Notes under the pieces: generated by a model
Databases searched by the model: none
What the model saw: only the letters and a program-made list of their open reading frames with translations
Told to the model about the DNA's origin: nothing
Made by a program: the position numbers and the translations under genes
NCBI GenBank assembly: GCA_028875335.1
Contig: JAPPEF010000331.1
Coordinates: forward strand, 38,925-102,924
From: Gemmatimonadota bacterium
GTDB lineage: Bacteria > Latescibacterota > UBA2968 > UBA8231
Direction of reading: 5' to 3'
Length of the DNA: 64,000 nucleotides
Shown here: positions 34,260-41,896 of the stretch, one piece after another
Layout of the letters: every line of letters begins with the position of its first letter
Numbering within the stretch: the stretch's first letter is position 1

Positions 34260-34513
34260 ATCACTTTGCAACTCCTTCGTTTTGGGCATGTTATCGAAAG
34301 CTCCCGCAAAATATTCAGAAACTAGCAGATGAAAATTTCAAATTGATGAAACGAGACCCGAGACATCCCTCCTTGCATTTGAAGAAAGTCGAAAGTTATT
34401 GGTCTGCAAGAGTAGGAATCAAATACCGGACTGTCGCCGTGGAAGCTGAGGAAGGCTTGGTTTGGTTCTGGATTGGAACACACGCAGAATACGATAAGTT
34501 GGTTCAACAATAG
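34256..34513 (+). CDS. RelE/ParE-superfamily toxin
   Basis: 85 residues with the small RelE fold. SFWACYRKLPQNIQKLA is the first helix pair, KRDPRHPSLHLKKV the central loop that contacts RNA in relatives, and YRTVAVE and WFWIGTHAEYDKLV the final strands and helix. Typical members cleave mRNA on the ribosome or poison gyrase; which applies cannot be decided. GTG 34256 gives the four-base overlap with the antitoxin; an upstream GTG at 34244 is also in frame. Confidence 0.82.
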   Translation: MNHFATPSFWACYRKLPQNIQKLADENFKLMKRDPRHPSLHLKKVESYWSARVGIKYRTVAVEAEEGLVWFWIGTHAEYDKLVQQ

Positions 34514-34534
34514 GATTCCCTTTTGAGGATGAAA

Positions 34535-34575
34535 AACGGGCCCCGGTCGATGACGACCTAGGGCCCGTTCTCTTT
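34535..34575. terminator. Bidirectional Rho-independent terminator
   Basis: AACGGGCCC (34535-34543) pairs with GGGCCCGTT (34561-34569), and the loop contains a second stem, GGTCG/CGACC. The plus transcript continues CTCTTT; the minus transcript ends in five U's. It sits between the convergent toxin and anti-sigma genes and can terminate both. Confidence 0.85.
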
Positions 34576-34609
34576 GGAGGCTCGGCTTAAAACCGAGTAA
34601 TCCGCTTGC

Positions 34610-35428
34610 TTAGGGGGAGTCGTCCGTGGTGGAACCGGCGGCTTTCTTGATGTAGCCCCAGCTCTTATCCTCGGTGACGCCCGGAGACTGGGAGCCGATC
34701 TTCGCGGCGCGGGCGCGCAGCGAATCGAGGTTCACTACAATAGAGTCTGGGTCTGAGTTGACGAAAAAGTGCGCCGACGCGCTCACGCTTACTGCTTCGC
34801 TGCTTTCATCGCGGCCGACTACCATTTTCAGGACACCGTCACTGAACTCTTGGGGCATCTGATCGGCCTCTACGCTAACGCTGACGACCTGATCGCCATT
34901 CTCATCCACGGTTTCCGTGATCTCAACAAGCTCGTCGAACGCCTGCTGTTGGCTATCGGACAGGGGCTCGTCGTTGAAGGTCACCACGATTTGCAGTAGG
35001 CTACTGGCAATGTTGGCGAGAGCTGCCCTCTGAGTGACAGCACCTACTAGGAGGATTGCCAGCGCGGCGAGTGCGGCGGTGAGTACGGGTGGACGGAGCC
35101 GTCGCCGCCAGTTCGGCAGCCAGGTCCGACTGGGGTTGGTTTCTGGCGATCCGTTGTGGGACGCGACGGGGATGGGAGCCACATTCTCGGGACGCGGATC
35201 GGCTAGGCGAGCGGCGAGCTTGCGGTTGGCCTCCAAGAGCAAATCTGCGGGAAAGGTGGACTCGCGGATCGATCTCCCTGCGGCGCACAGCAGGGAAAGA
35301 TCGCCTTTGAGCTCGATGGCTTCGGGATGGGCTTGTAGGTACTCTTCTACTTCCCGCTTTTCGGCGTCGGACAGTTCGCCGTCGAGGTATTCGATGAGTT
35401 TGTGTTCAAACTGCTCAGTCGTAATCAT
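34610..35428 (-). CDS. Anti-sigma factor-like membrane protein
   Basis: 272 residues. Residues 1-75 are acidic and helical (FEHKLIEYLDGELSDAE), like the cytoplasmic domains that hold ECF sigma factors. One membrane helix spans about 114-131. The C-terminal ~140 residues are periplasmic. The HxxxCxxC zinc motif of ZAS domains is absent, with only one N-terminal cysteine (C48). The start overlaps the sigma-factor stop by four bases (ATGA), so the pair is coupled. It is inferred to sequester the sigma factor until an envelope signal triggers release. Confidence 0.85.
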   Translation of the reverse strand: MITTEQFEHKLIEYLDGELSDAEKREVEEYLQAHPEAIELKGDLSLLCAAGRSIRESTFPADLLLEANRKLAARLADPRPENVAPIPVASHNGSPETNPSRTWLPNWRRRLRPPVLTAALAALAILLVGAVTQRAALANIASSLLQIVVTFNDEPLSDSQQQAFDELVEITETVDENGDQVVSVSVEADQMPQEFSDGVLKMVVGRDESSEAVSVSASAHFFVNSDPDSIVVNLDSLRARAAKIGSQSPGVTEDKSWGYIKKAAGSTTDDSP

Positions 35429-35949
35429 CGGTTAGCTTCCTTGGTTGATGTTGTTGCGGATGGACAGTCGCAGGCGAGCCACGCGCGAATCTGTTTTGAT
35501 GCTTGGAACGCTGCGGCTCGCGCTGCTCCCGCAGAGCAATTTAGCAGTTGGGCGATCTGCTCGAAGGAACAGCCTTGGAAGTAGCGGAGGACGAAAACTT
35601 GCCTGCGGCGCTCGGGCAAATCCACCGTGAGACGGCGAATCTTTTCGACCATCAGACCATTTTCGACCACATCCACATCGTTTGCCCCCCAGTTGTGAGG
35701 TTTCTCCACCGACTCGCTCCAAGAGACAAATCGCGCTCGCTGACGGTTGAAGTCGAGGGCGGCATTGATCGCCGTGCGGCACAACCACGCCTTGGGCTGT
35801 TGCAGCGGCCCGCTCTGGCTCGTGGTCTCGTGGAACTTCACGAATACTTCTTGGTAGAGGTCGGCTGTCTCGTCGTGGTTTCCGTTGATCCGCCAGATCA
35901 GACTCATGACCAGCGGCCCGAATCTTTCAATCGCCTGTTCTGCGTGCAT
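35425..35949 (-). CDS. ECF-type RNA polymerase sigma factor
   Basis: 174 residues. Region 2 includes ETADLYQEVFVKFHE (core binding and -10 recognition) and region 4 includes LPERRRQVFVLRYFQGCSF then the recognition helix. There is no region 1.1 or 3, as expected of group 4 sigma factors. It is encoded just before its presumed anti-sigma factor. GGAG lies six bases ahead of the ATG. The regulon is unknown; the divergent sulfatase gene is a candidate target. Confidence 0.93.
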   Translation of the reverse strand: MHAEQAIERFGPLVMSLIWRINGNHDETADLYQEVFVKFHETTSQSGPLQQPKAWLCRTAINAALDFNRQRARFVSWSESVEKPHNWGANDVDVVENGLMVEKIRRLTVDLPERRRQVFVLRYFQGCSFEQIAQLLNCSAGAARAAAFQASKQIRAWLACDCPSATTSTKEANR

Positions 35950-35983
35950 TGCATCTCCATGATGTCAGGTGTTGGACAATTCT

Positions 35984-35995
35984 CGTGTGCACACG
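35984..35995. promoter_or_regulatory. 12-base palindrome in the sigma/sulfatase promoter region
   Basis: CGTGTGCACACG is a perfect palindrome, 35 bases upstream of the sigma-factor start and within the 156-base divergent gap. It could be a regulator site for either gene. No matching second copy was noticed. Confidence 0.35.
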
Positions 35996-36105
35996 CTTAT
36001 AGAACGATGCCGAGGGCGTTTTGTTACTTCGGCGTTGGACGTTCCATCTGCTGATTCGTATTTTCGCCTTCCGAGTGAAGACTATCCTAGGAGCAAAGAT
36101 CAAGT

Positions 36106-37401
36106 ATGCCAGAGCGTCGTCCCAATATTCTCTTTATCATCACGGACCAGCAATACGCCGGGGCCATGTCCTGCGCAGGCAATCCCGACGTGCACACTCC
36201 CAACATGGACAGCCTCGCCGCAACGGGGGTGCGATTCACCCGCGCCTATTGTACGCATCCCTTATGTGGCCCCCAGCGCGCCAGCTTTATGACCGGTCTG
36301 TTCCCCCATCAAAATGGCGCGATCAGCAACAACACACCAATCAACCCCGAATACAAAGGCCGAACGCTCGGCAACCTCCTCGCTGACGCGGGGTACGACT
36401 GCGCCCTGTCAGGAAAATGGCACGTCCCCGGCACCACGCCCGAAGAAAGCGGCCTCGAAGTCATCTGCGGCAGTCGCGACGACGAGGTGCCGCTGCGCTC
36501 CATCGAATTCATGCAGCGCGACCGCGACAATCCCTTCTTTCTCTTCGCGTCATTCCTCAATCCTCACGACATCTGCCAAGTCGCCCGCAATCAGCCCCTG
36601 CCGCAAGGTCCAGTGCCGGAACCAGCTACTGTGGAAGAATGCCCAAATCTGCCCGCAAACTTCGCCATTCCACCTTATTCATCCGACATCTTGCAGATGT
36701 TGCGGCAGGCCAACCGCCGCGTCTATCCCACCATCGAATACACGGAAGACGACTGGCGACGGCTGCGATTTTACTACTATCGCCTGTGCGAAAAAGTCGA
36801 TGCTGAAATCGGCGTGCTGCTCAATGGCCTGCGCGATCTCGGCCTCGAAGAAGAAACCTATATCATCTTCACCTCAGATCACGGCGACGGGCACGGCGCA
36901 CATAACTGGAATCAAAAAACCAGCCTCTACGAGGAAGTCATCAATGTTCCTTTTATCATCGGTCACAAAGGGATCACGCGGGCCGGTGGCGTTGACAATA
37001 CCCATCTGGTCTCCCTTGGACTCGATTTGCTGCCTACGCTGTGCGATGTCGGTTGTGCGAGTGTCCCCGATGGCCTCGAAGGGCTGAGCTTGCGACCGCT
37101 TGCCGAGAGTGGCGTACCTGACGAATGGCGCAGGGAACTCGTCGTTGAAACCATCATAGACATTGCTCCGGGTCCAGGCGGTAGCGGTGCTTCGCGCGCC
37201 GTGCTCACCGACCGCTACAAATACAGCGCCTATCCCATGGGCCGCTACCGCGAACAACTCGTCGATTTGCAAACAGACCCGGGCGAAATGGTCAACCTCG
37301 CCGTCAATGCGCGATTCAAGGATGAACTCGACGACCATCGCCGTCGCTTGCGGGCATGGTGCGAAAAGACAGAGGACGAGTTTTTGAAATTTTGTCTGTG
37401 A
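36106..37401 (+). CDS. FGly-dependent sulfatase
   Basis: 431 residues. The calcium-binding TDQQ (13-16) opens the alkaline-phosphatase-like fold, and C54 in CGPQR matches the CxPxR signature converted to formylglycine. GKWH and TSDHGDGHGAH carry further active-site and metal residues. It has no clear signal peptide, so it would act in the cytoplasm unless the start is misplaced. Sulfatases of this kind desulfate glycans or choline-like esters; substrate is unknown. The ribosome-binding site is weak (TAGGAG 12 bases upstream). Confidence 0.92.
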   Translation: MPERRPNILFIITDQQYAGAMSCAGNPDVHTPNMDSLAATGVRFTRAYCTHPLCGPQRASFMTGLFPHQNGAISNNTPINPEYKGRTLGNLLADAGYDCALSGKWHVPGTTPEESGLEVICGSRDDEVPLRSIEFMQRDRDNPFFLFASFLNPHDICQVARNQPLPQGPVPEPATVEECPNLPANFAIPPYSSDILQMLRQANRRVYPTIEYTEDDWRRLRFYYYRLCEKVDAEIGVLLNGLRDLGLEEETYIIFTSDHGDGHGAHNWNQKTSLYEEVINVPFIIGHKGITRAGGVDNTHLVSLGLDLLPTLCDVGCASVPDGLEGLSLRPLAESGVPDEWRRELVVETIIDIAPGPGGSGASRAVLTDRYKYSAYPMGRYREQLVDLQTDPGEMVNLAVNARFKDELDDHRRRLRAWCEKTEDEFLKFCL

Positions 37402-37475
37402 GCACGGTTGATCGGCGCTGGATTTTCCATCCGTTAGGCGATTTTTTAACATTAGTCTTTATGTATGGGCATCAA

Positions 37476-37570
37476 GGTATAAGATGCTTCGACTCCGCTC
37501 CGCTCCGCTCAGCATGACAGCATGAGGCGTCGGCACCTGTCATGCTGAGCGGAGCGAAGCATCTCATACC
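37476..37570. repeat. Dispersed inverted repeat, family A, copy 2
   Basis: GGTATAAGATGCTTCGACTC begins the left arm, and GCGAAGCATCTCATACC closes the right arm. The central loop is short and unrelated to that of copy 1 at 8739-8837, but the arms agree nearly base for base. It lies between the sulfatase gene and hemB, outside any gene. Confidence 0.9.
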
Positions 37571-37629
37571 GTCTACTGTCGTAACCCCGATCTGCCTCAA
37601 TCGAAGAGAAATTTAACTAGGAGATTGCT

Positions 37630-38601
37630 GTGGAATTGACCAAGAGGCCCCGACGACTTAGACGCTCGGAGGCAGTACGCAGCTTGGTGCGCGAGACTCA
37701 CTTGCGCGTCGATGATTTGATCCATCCGCTGTTTGTCACTGAAGGCGAAAAAACGCGCGCGCCCATCGACGACATGCCCGGCCAATATCGCTTCTCAGTT
37801 GACGAGTTGGTCGATGAGTGCCGCGAGTTGTGGGACTTGGGCATCCCGGCGGTCAACCTCTTCGGCTACTCGACTGAAAAAGACGATCAGGCCACCCAGT
37901 CCTACGACCCGCAGGGCTTGATCCAACGAGCAATTCGCAGCCTCAAAGCTGCGGTGCCCGAACTCTGCGTGCAGACCGATGTGGCCCTCGATCCCTATAC
38001 CCACCACGGCCACGACGGCTTGGTAGTAGATGGCGAGGTAGTAAACGACGAGACCATAGAGGTGCTGTGCAAGATGGCCCTGTCGCACGCCGAAGCCGGC
38101 GTCGATTGGGTTGCGCCCTCAGACATGATGGATGGCCGGGTCGGCGGCATCCGCCGGGCGCTCGATGCGGCTGGTTATAAAAACGTCGGCATCTTGGCGT
38201 ATTCGGCTAAGTATGCCTCGTGCTTTTACGGCCCGTTTCGCGACGCGCTCCAGTCGGCACCCAAGAAGGGCGACAAGAAGACCTATCAGATGGATCCGGC
38301 CAATGGCCGCGAGGCGCTCAAAGAAATCGCGCTCGATATTGAGGAAGGGGCCGATGTGGTGATGGTCAAGCCGGCACTGGCTTATCTCGACGTAATTGCT
38401 GCCGCCCGCCAAACTTTTGACGTGCCGATTGCCGCGTACAATGTCTCTGGCGAGTACGGGATGATTGTGGCGGCTGTGGAGCGGGGGTGGGTCCAGCGCG
38501 AGCAGGCCGTTATGGAGGTGTTGACCGGGATCAAGCGGGCCGGCGCGGATATGATCTTGACTTATTTCGCCAAAGAGGTCGCCGGGTACTTGCGTGGATA
38601 A
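37630..38601 (+). CDS. hemB: Delta-aminolevulinate dehydratase (porphobilinogen synthase), magnesium type
   Basis: 323 residues. The Schiff-base lysines are K194 (YSAKYAS) and K247 (MVKPAL). It condenses two 5-aminolevulinates to porphobilinogen for heme synthesis. The metal-site segment reads TDVALDPYTHHGHDG (116-130), with aspartates in place of the three zinc cysteines. This is the Mg-dependent, Pseudomonas-like version. The start is GTG, five bases after AGGAG. The SDR gene follows seven bases after the stop. Confidence 0.96.
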   Translation: MELTKRPRRLRRSEAVRSLVRETHLRVDDLIHPLFVTEGEKTRAPIDDMPGQYRFSVDELVDECRELWDLGIPAVNLFGYSTEKDDQATQSYDPQGLIQRAIRSLKAAVPELCVQTDVALDPYTHHGHDGLVVDGEVVNDETIEVLCKMALSHAEAGVDWVAPSDMMDGRVGGIRRALDAAGYKNVGILAYSAKYASCFYGPFRDALQSAPKKGDKKTYQMDPANGREALKEIALDIEEGADVVMVKPALAYLDVIAAARQTFDVPIAAYNVSGEYGMIVAAVERGWVQREQAVMEVLTGIKRAGADMILTYFAKEVAGYLRG

Positions 38602-38608
38602 CTCAACT

Positions 38609-39343
38609 ATGCAACTCAAAGACAAAGTCGCCCTCGTCACGGGCGGGGGCCGCGGCATTGGCCGCGCTATTGCTATGGGCTACGCGGCCGAGGGCGCGCA
38701 GGTTGCCATTGCCGCGCGCAGTACGGCTCAGCTTGACGAAGTCGCCGAGGCGATTGCCGCGCAGGGGGGCGAAGTCCTCGCTGTGCCGACCGACTTGCGG
38801 GTGAGCGCAGAGGTGGAACGCCTCGTGCAGCAAACAGTAGCGCGATTCGGTCGGATCGATATTCTCGTCAACAACGCCGGCGTCAATCCGCGCGGGCTGT
38901 TTTTAGACGCGACGGATGAAGAGTGGGAACAGGCGTGGCAAATTAACGTCATGGGCGTCGTCCGCTGTTGCCGCTCGGTGTTGCCCATTATGCAGCGGCA
39001 GGGCAGCGGGAACATCATCAACGTCGGCTCTGGTATGGGCCAGGTCGGCCACGCGGACCTGAGCGTCTATTGCGCGTCCAAAGCGGCCTTGCACGGGTTG
39101 ACCCAAGCCATTGCAGAAGAGGTGTGGGACGAGGGCATCATCGCCAACGTTCTCATACCCGGCCCGGTTAAGACGGAGCTGTCGAAACCTTCTTGGCAAC
39201 AGGCTAGTAGCTTCCGCGCTGCAAGCGAGCCGTGGAAGGAGCCAGAACAGGTCGTTGCCTCGGCGCTTTTCCTCGCAGCACAACCCCCGGCCAGCGGCAT
39301 GACCGGCCAGATCCTCAGCATTATGCGCAGGACTAGCCCTTAA
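38609..39343 (+). CDS. Short-chain dehydrogenase/reductase
   Basis: 244 residues. Cofactor motif TGGGRGIG (11-18), NNAG, and the active-site Y-x3-K in YCASKAA with an upstream serine make this a classical SDR. The final ~20 residues are slightly shorter than usual. The substrate is unknown. ATG 38609 is preferred over GTG 38594, which would overlap hemB, because the fold normally starts at this point. Confidence 0.9.
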   Translation: MQLKDKVALVTGGGRGIGRAIAMGYAAEGAQVAIAARSTAQLDEVAEAIAAQGGEVLAVPTDLRVSAEVERLVQQTVARFGRIDILVNNAGVNPRGLFLDATDEEWEQAWQINVMGVVRCCRSVLPIMQRQGSGNIINVGSGMGQVGHADLSVYCASKAALHGLTQAIAEEVWDEGIIANVLIPGPVKTELSKPSWQQASSFRAASEPWKEPEQVVASALFLAAQPPASGMTGQILSIMRRTSP

Positions 39344-39375
39344 GGGCGTCTAACCTCTAGCGAGGGATTTCACTC

Positions 39376-40113
39376 GTGAAATGGATGCCGATTGTTATCG
39401 GTGCGGCAATCGCACTGTATGGCTGTGGCCCAAAAGTTAAAACGGAAACATATCCCGATGGGCAGGTCAAAGTTCAATACCAGTACTACAAAAATGAAGC
39501 AAACGAGTTAATCAAACACGGCCCCTATACAGCGTATTATACAAGCGGCAATCTGCAAGCACAGGGCATGTACAAGGACGACGAGAAAGATGGAAAAATT
39601 GTCTATTACTTTGAAGATGGGACCAGAAAATCGGAAGAGACATATAGGGAAGGTAAACTCCACGGTCCCTTTACAGACTATTATGGGGATGGAGCCAAAC
39701 GTTCAGAAGGAACCTATAAAGCGGGGCAGTTCCACGGGGCCTATACCAAGTACTATGCAAACGGGCAAATAGAATTATCCATAGTCTTTAAAGATGGTCA
39801 ATGGCACGGCCCTTATATCAGTTACTACAGCAACGGGAACAAATGGCTGGAAGGGTTCTATACAAATGGCCGCGAGAGCGGGGTCTGGACCCATTACGAC
39901 GAATCAAAAGAAAAGACAAACGGGCCCCTTGTCTTCTACTATGAAAACGGGCAAAAAAAATGGGAGGGATCCTACACAGACGGAAATCCCGATGGAATTT
40001 TTACAGTCTTTGATGTCCAGGGCAATAAGGTAAGGCAGGACGTGTGGGAAAAAGGGCAGTTGGTAAAGCGGTCGAATTGCGAAGAGAATTCCGACGAGTG
40101 TGCGGACAGGTGA
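39376..40113 (+). CDS. MORN-repeat lipoprotein (YwqK-like)
   Basis: 245 residues. A lipoprotein signal ends in LYGC (Cys17). Six to eight repeats of about 23 residues follow, with the core YYxxGxxxxEGxYxxGxxHGPxxxYY (for example GPYTAYYTSG, GPFTDYYGDG, GAYTKYYANG). These are MORN-variant repeats found in YwqK-type proteins, which NCBI sometimes labels antitoxins; a structural or binding role at the membrane is more likely here. The gene is distinctly lower in GC than flanking genes, a sign of transfer. GTG start after GAGGG. Confidence 0.85.
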   Translation: MKWMPIVIGAAIALYGCGPKVKTETYPDGQVKVQYQYYKNEANELIKHGPYTAYYTSGNLQAQGMYKDDEKDGKIVYYFEDGTRKSEETYREGKLHGPFTDYYGDGAKRSEGTYKAGQFHGAYTKYYANGQIELSIVFKDGQWHGPYISYYSNGNKWLEGFYTNGRESGVWTHYDESKEKTNGPLVFYYENGQKKWEGSYTDGNPDGIFTVFDVQGNKVRQDVWEKGQLVKRSNCEENSDECADR

Positions 40114-40135
40114 CTTCCGCTTTTGTATGGATTCC

Positions 40136-41896
40136 TCAGTCTTCCTCAACAGCAGTTAGCCGTTGTAGCAAGGTATCGGGCAAAGCCGCGGCCAACTCGT
40201 CTTGGTATATTGTTATGCGGTCCTGGTACTTCTCCAGCAATTCGTCAACTAATTCCGCGAAGATCCGGTCTTCTTTCTGCCGACGCAGCAGTGAGCGCGC
40301 CCGTCGCGCCACTTTGGAAAACGGAGGAAGTTCTCCTTCTGTGCGGTGGAGCACTTTGAACAGGCTGTACCCACCTTTGACCTGGACGGGGCCAACAAGC
40401 TCTCCTATTTCGGCTGCCTGCACGGCCTCGTAGAACTGCGGGTTGACATAGCGATCGCGGCCGTGCAGGTGTACCTTGCCCGGCTCTTCCTGCGACTCGG
40501 TGCGGATGGTGTGTTCTTGGGCTAGGTCGAGAAGGGTTACGTCTCCTCGCTCCAATGTTGCGAGAAGGTTCTGTGCCTTTTCCTCGGTTTCGACCAGTAC
40601 TTCGATCAGATCAAACTGGTCGGATTTGCGAAATAAATCCTCGTGCGACCGATAGACTTCCTTAGCCTCTTCCTCGCTGACTACGGCCTTGTTCTCCACT
40701 TCTTCCTTGCGGACTTGCCGGACCATGAACTCCCAGCGCGTCTGCTCTAGCCAATTTTGTTCTGCCGGTCGCTCGGGAATGCCCGCCCTCTTTGCCGCCT
40801 CCAGCAGAATGGCTGATTCCATGACTGTGGATTCAGCGGCTGCAACCACTGCGGCGCTGTCCTTCATTCCCCAGCCAGAGCGCGCCCGTCCAGCATCTTC
40901 CCACAGCGCATCCACGTATTCTCCCACGGTCACCTGACCGCCTTGGTAGGTGAAGAGGGGCTGGATCGCCTCCCTAGGCGAAAAATGCTGGCGATGCACC
41001 GCGGGGTACGCGGCCGCTTTTTTCAGGAGCAGTTCTAACCCCGCGGATTCGATTTTCCAGTCAAATTCTCGGGCCAGAGACCGGACCTGTTCTCTTTTTG
41101 CCTCTTTGAGCTTGCCTGCATGGAGCACGGAGCGAATGCGGGATTGGTGTTCATCTAGGCTTCCGGGCCGGTCTTGGAGAAAACGCATTACCAAGTAGCG
41201 TTTATTGATGGGGAGGATATCGGACGCGACACCCACCGGCAATTCGCGGAACACCTCATCTGGAATTTTTAAGCGGCGGGCTTGCTGCCGCGAGATGTAC
41301 CCCCATACCCCACCCTGGGCGGCCGACCCTTTGTGAACGGAATATTGTCTGGCCAGATCTTCGAAACTTGCGCCAGCGGCGAGCTTTGCCAGCACCTCTT
41401 GGGCTTGGGATTCTTCTTCGATTAGGATGCCGGCTAGTTGGCGCTGACGCCCTAGGCCATTTTCCTCGAAGTACCTGCGGATCTCCTCCTCGTCAACTTC
41501 TACTTGGATGGGCGGCTGCTCGTTGCGGTAAATCTCGATGAGGTGCTGGTGCCAGCTCACTTCAACCCGCTTTTGCACCTCCATCGATTCCTGCAATTCC
41601 CAAACTTGGGCCTCTAGGTAGAGCAGGTGCTTGACCAGCAAACTGCGCAGATAGTCCTGCCGCGCGGCCGCTCCCTCCTGCTTGGAACGCAGGTTCTGAG
41701 GAGTGGAGATGGCGAAGTCGCGCAACTCGCTGGCTTGGAGGACCGTATCTCCAAGCCGCGCCACCACGCCGGGCTCGGCTTGGGGAGGCTCCTCGGATGT
41801 TGTAGTACACGCAGTGAATAGACCAATAATAAAAAGACGAGAGAACAGACCCCACCCACTTCCCGTACTGAGTCTTCGCATTTTTCTTTGAGGCAT
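40136..41896 (-). CDS. Two-domain parvulin (PPIC) peptidyl-prolyl isomerase lipoprotein
   Basis: 586 residues. The lipoprotein signal ends LFTAC (about residue 30). A SurA_N/PrsA-like helical region is followed by a first parvulin-type domain (RQRQLAGILIEEE to KRYLVMRFL, about 150-245). A helical segment then leads to a second parvulin domain (QFDLIEVLVETEE to GGYSLFKVLH, about 435-525). The enzyme should assist folding of exported proteins, in the manner of SurA or PrsA. Its ATG directly follows the stop of the secreted paralogue upstream, so it is probably dedicated to that gene cluster. Confidence 0.87.
   Translation of the reverse strand: MPQRKMRRLSTGSGWGLFSRLFIIGLFTACTTTSEEPPQAEPGVVARLGDTVLQASELRDFAISTPQNLRSKQEGAAARQDYLRSLLVKHLLYLEAQVWELQESMEVQKRVEVSWHQHLIEIYRNEQPPIQVEVDEEEIRRYFEENGLGRQRQLAGILIEEESQAQEVLAKLAAGASFEDLARQYSVHKGSAAQGGVWGYISRQQARRLKIPDEVFRELPVGVASDILPINKRYLVMRFLQDRPGSLDEHQSRIRSVLHAGKLKEAKREQVRSLAREFDWKIESAGLELLLKKAAAYPAVHRQHFSPREAIQPLFTYQGGQVTVGEYVDALWEDAGRARSGWGMKDSAAVVAAAESTVMESAILLEAAKRAGIPERPAEQNWLEQTRWEFMVRQVRKEEVENKAVVSEEEAKEVYRSHEDLFRKSDQFDLIEVLVETEEKAQNLLATLERGDVTLLDLAQEHTIRTESQEEPGKVHLHGRDRYVNPQFYEAVQAAEIGELVGPVQVKGGYSLFKVLHRTEGELPPFSKVARRARSLLRRQKEDRIFAELVDELLEKYQDRITIYQDELAAALPDTLLQRLTAVEED

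Noticed and set aside
37407..37450. Possible terminator after the sulfatase gene
   Set aside because: A partial hairpin before TTTTTT exists, but the stem has several mismatches, so it is not reported as a feature.
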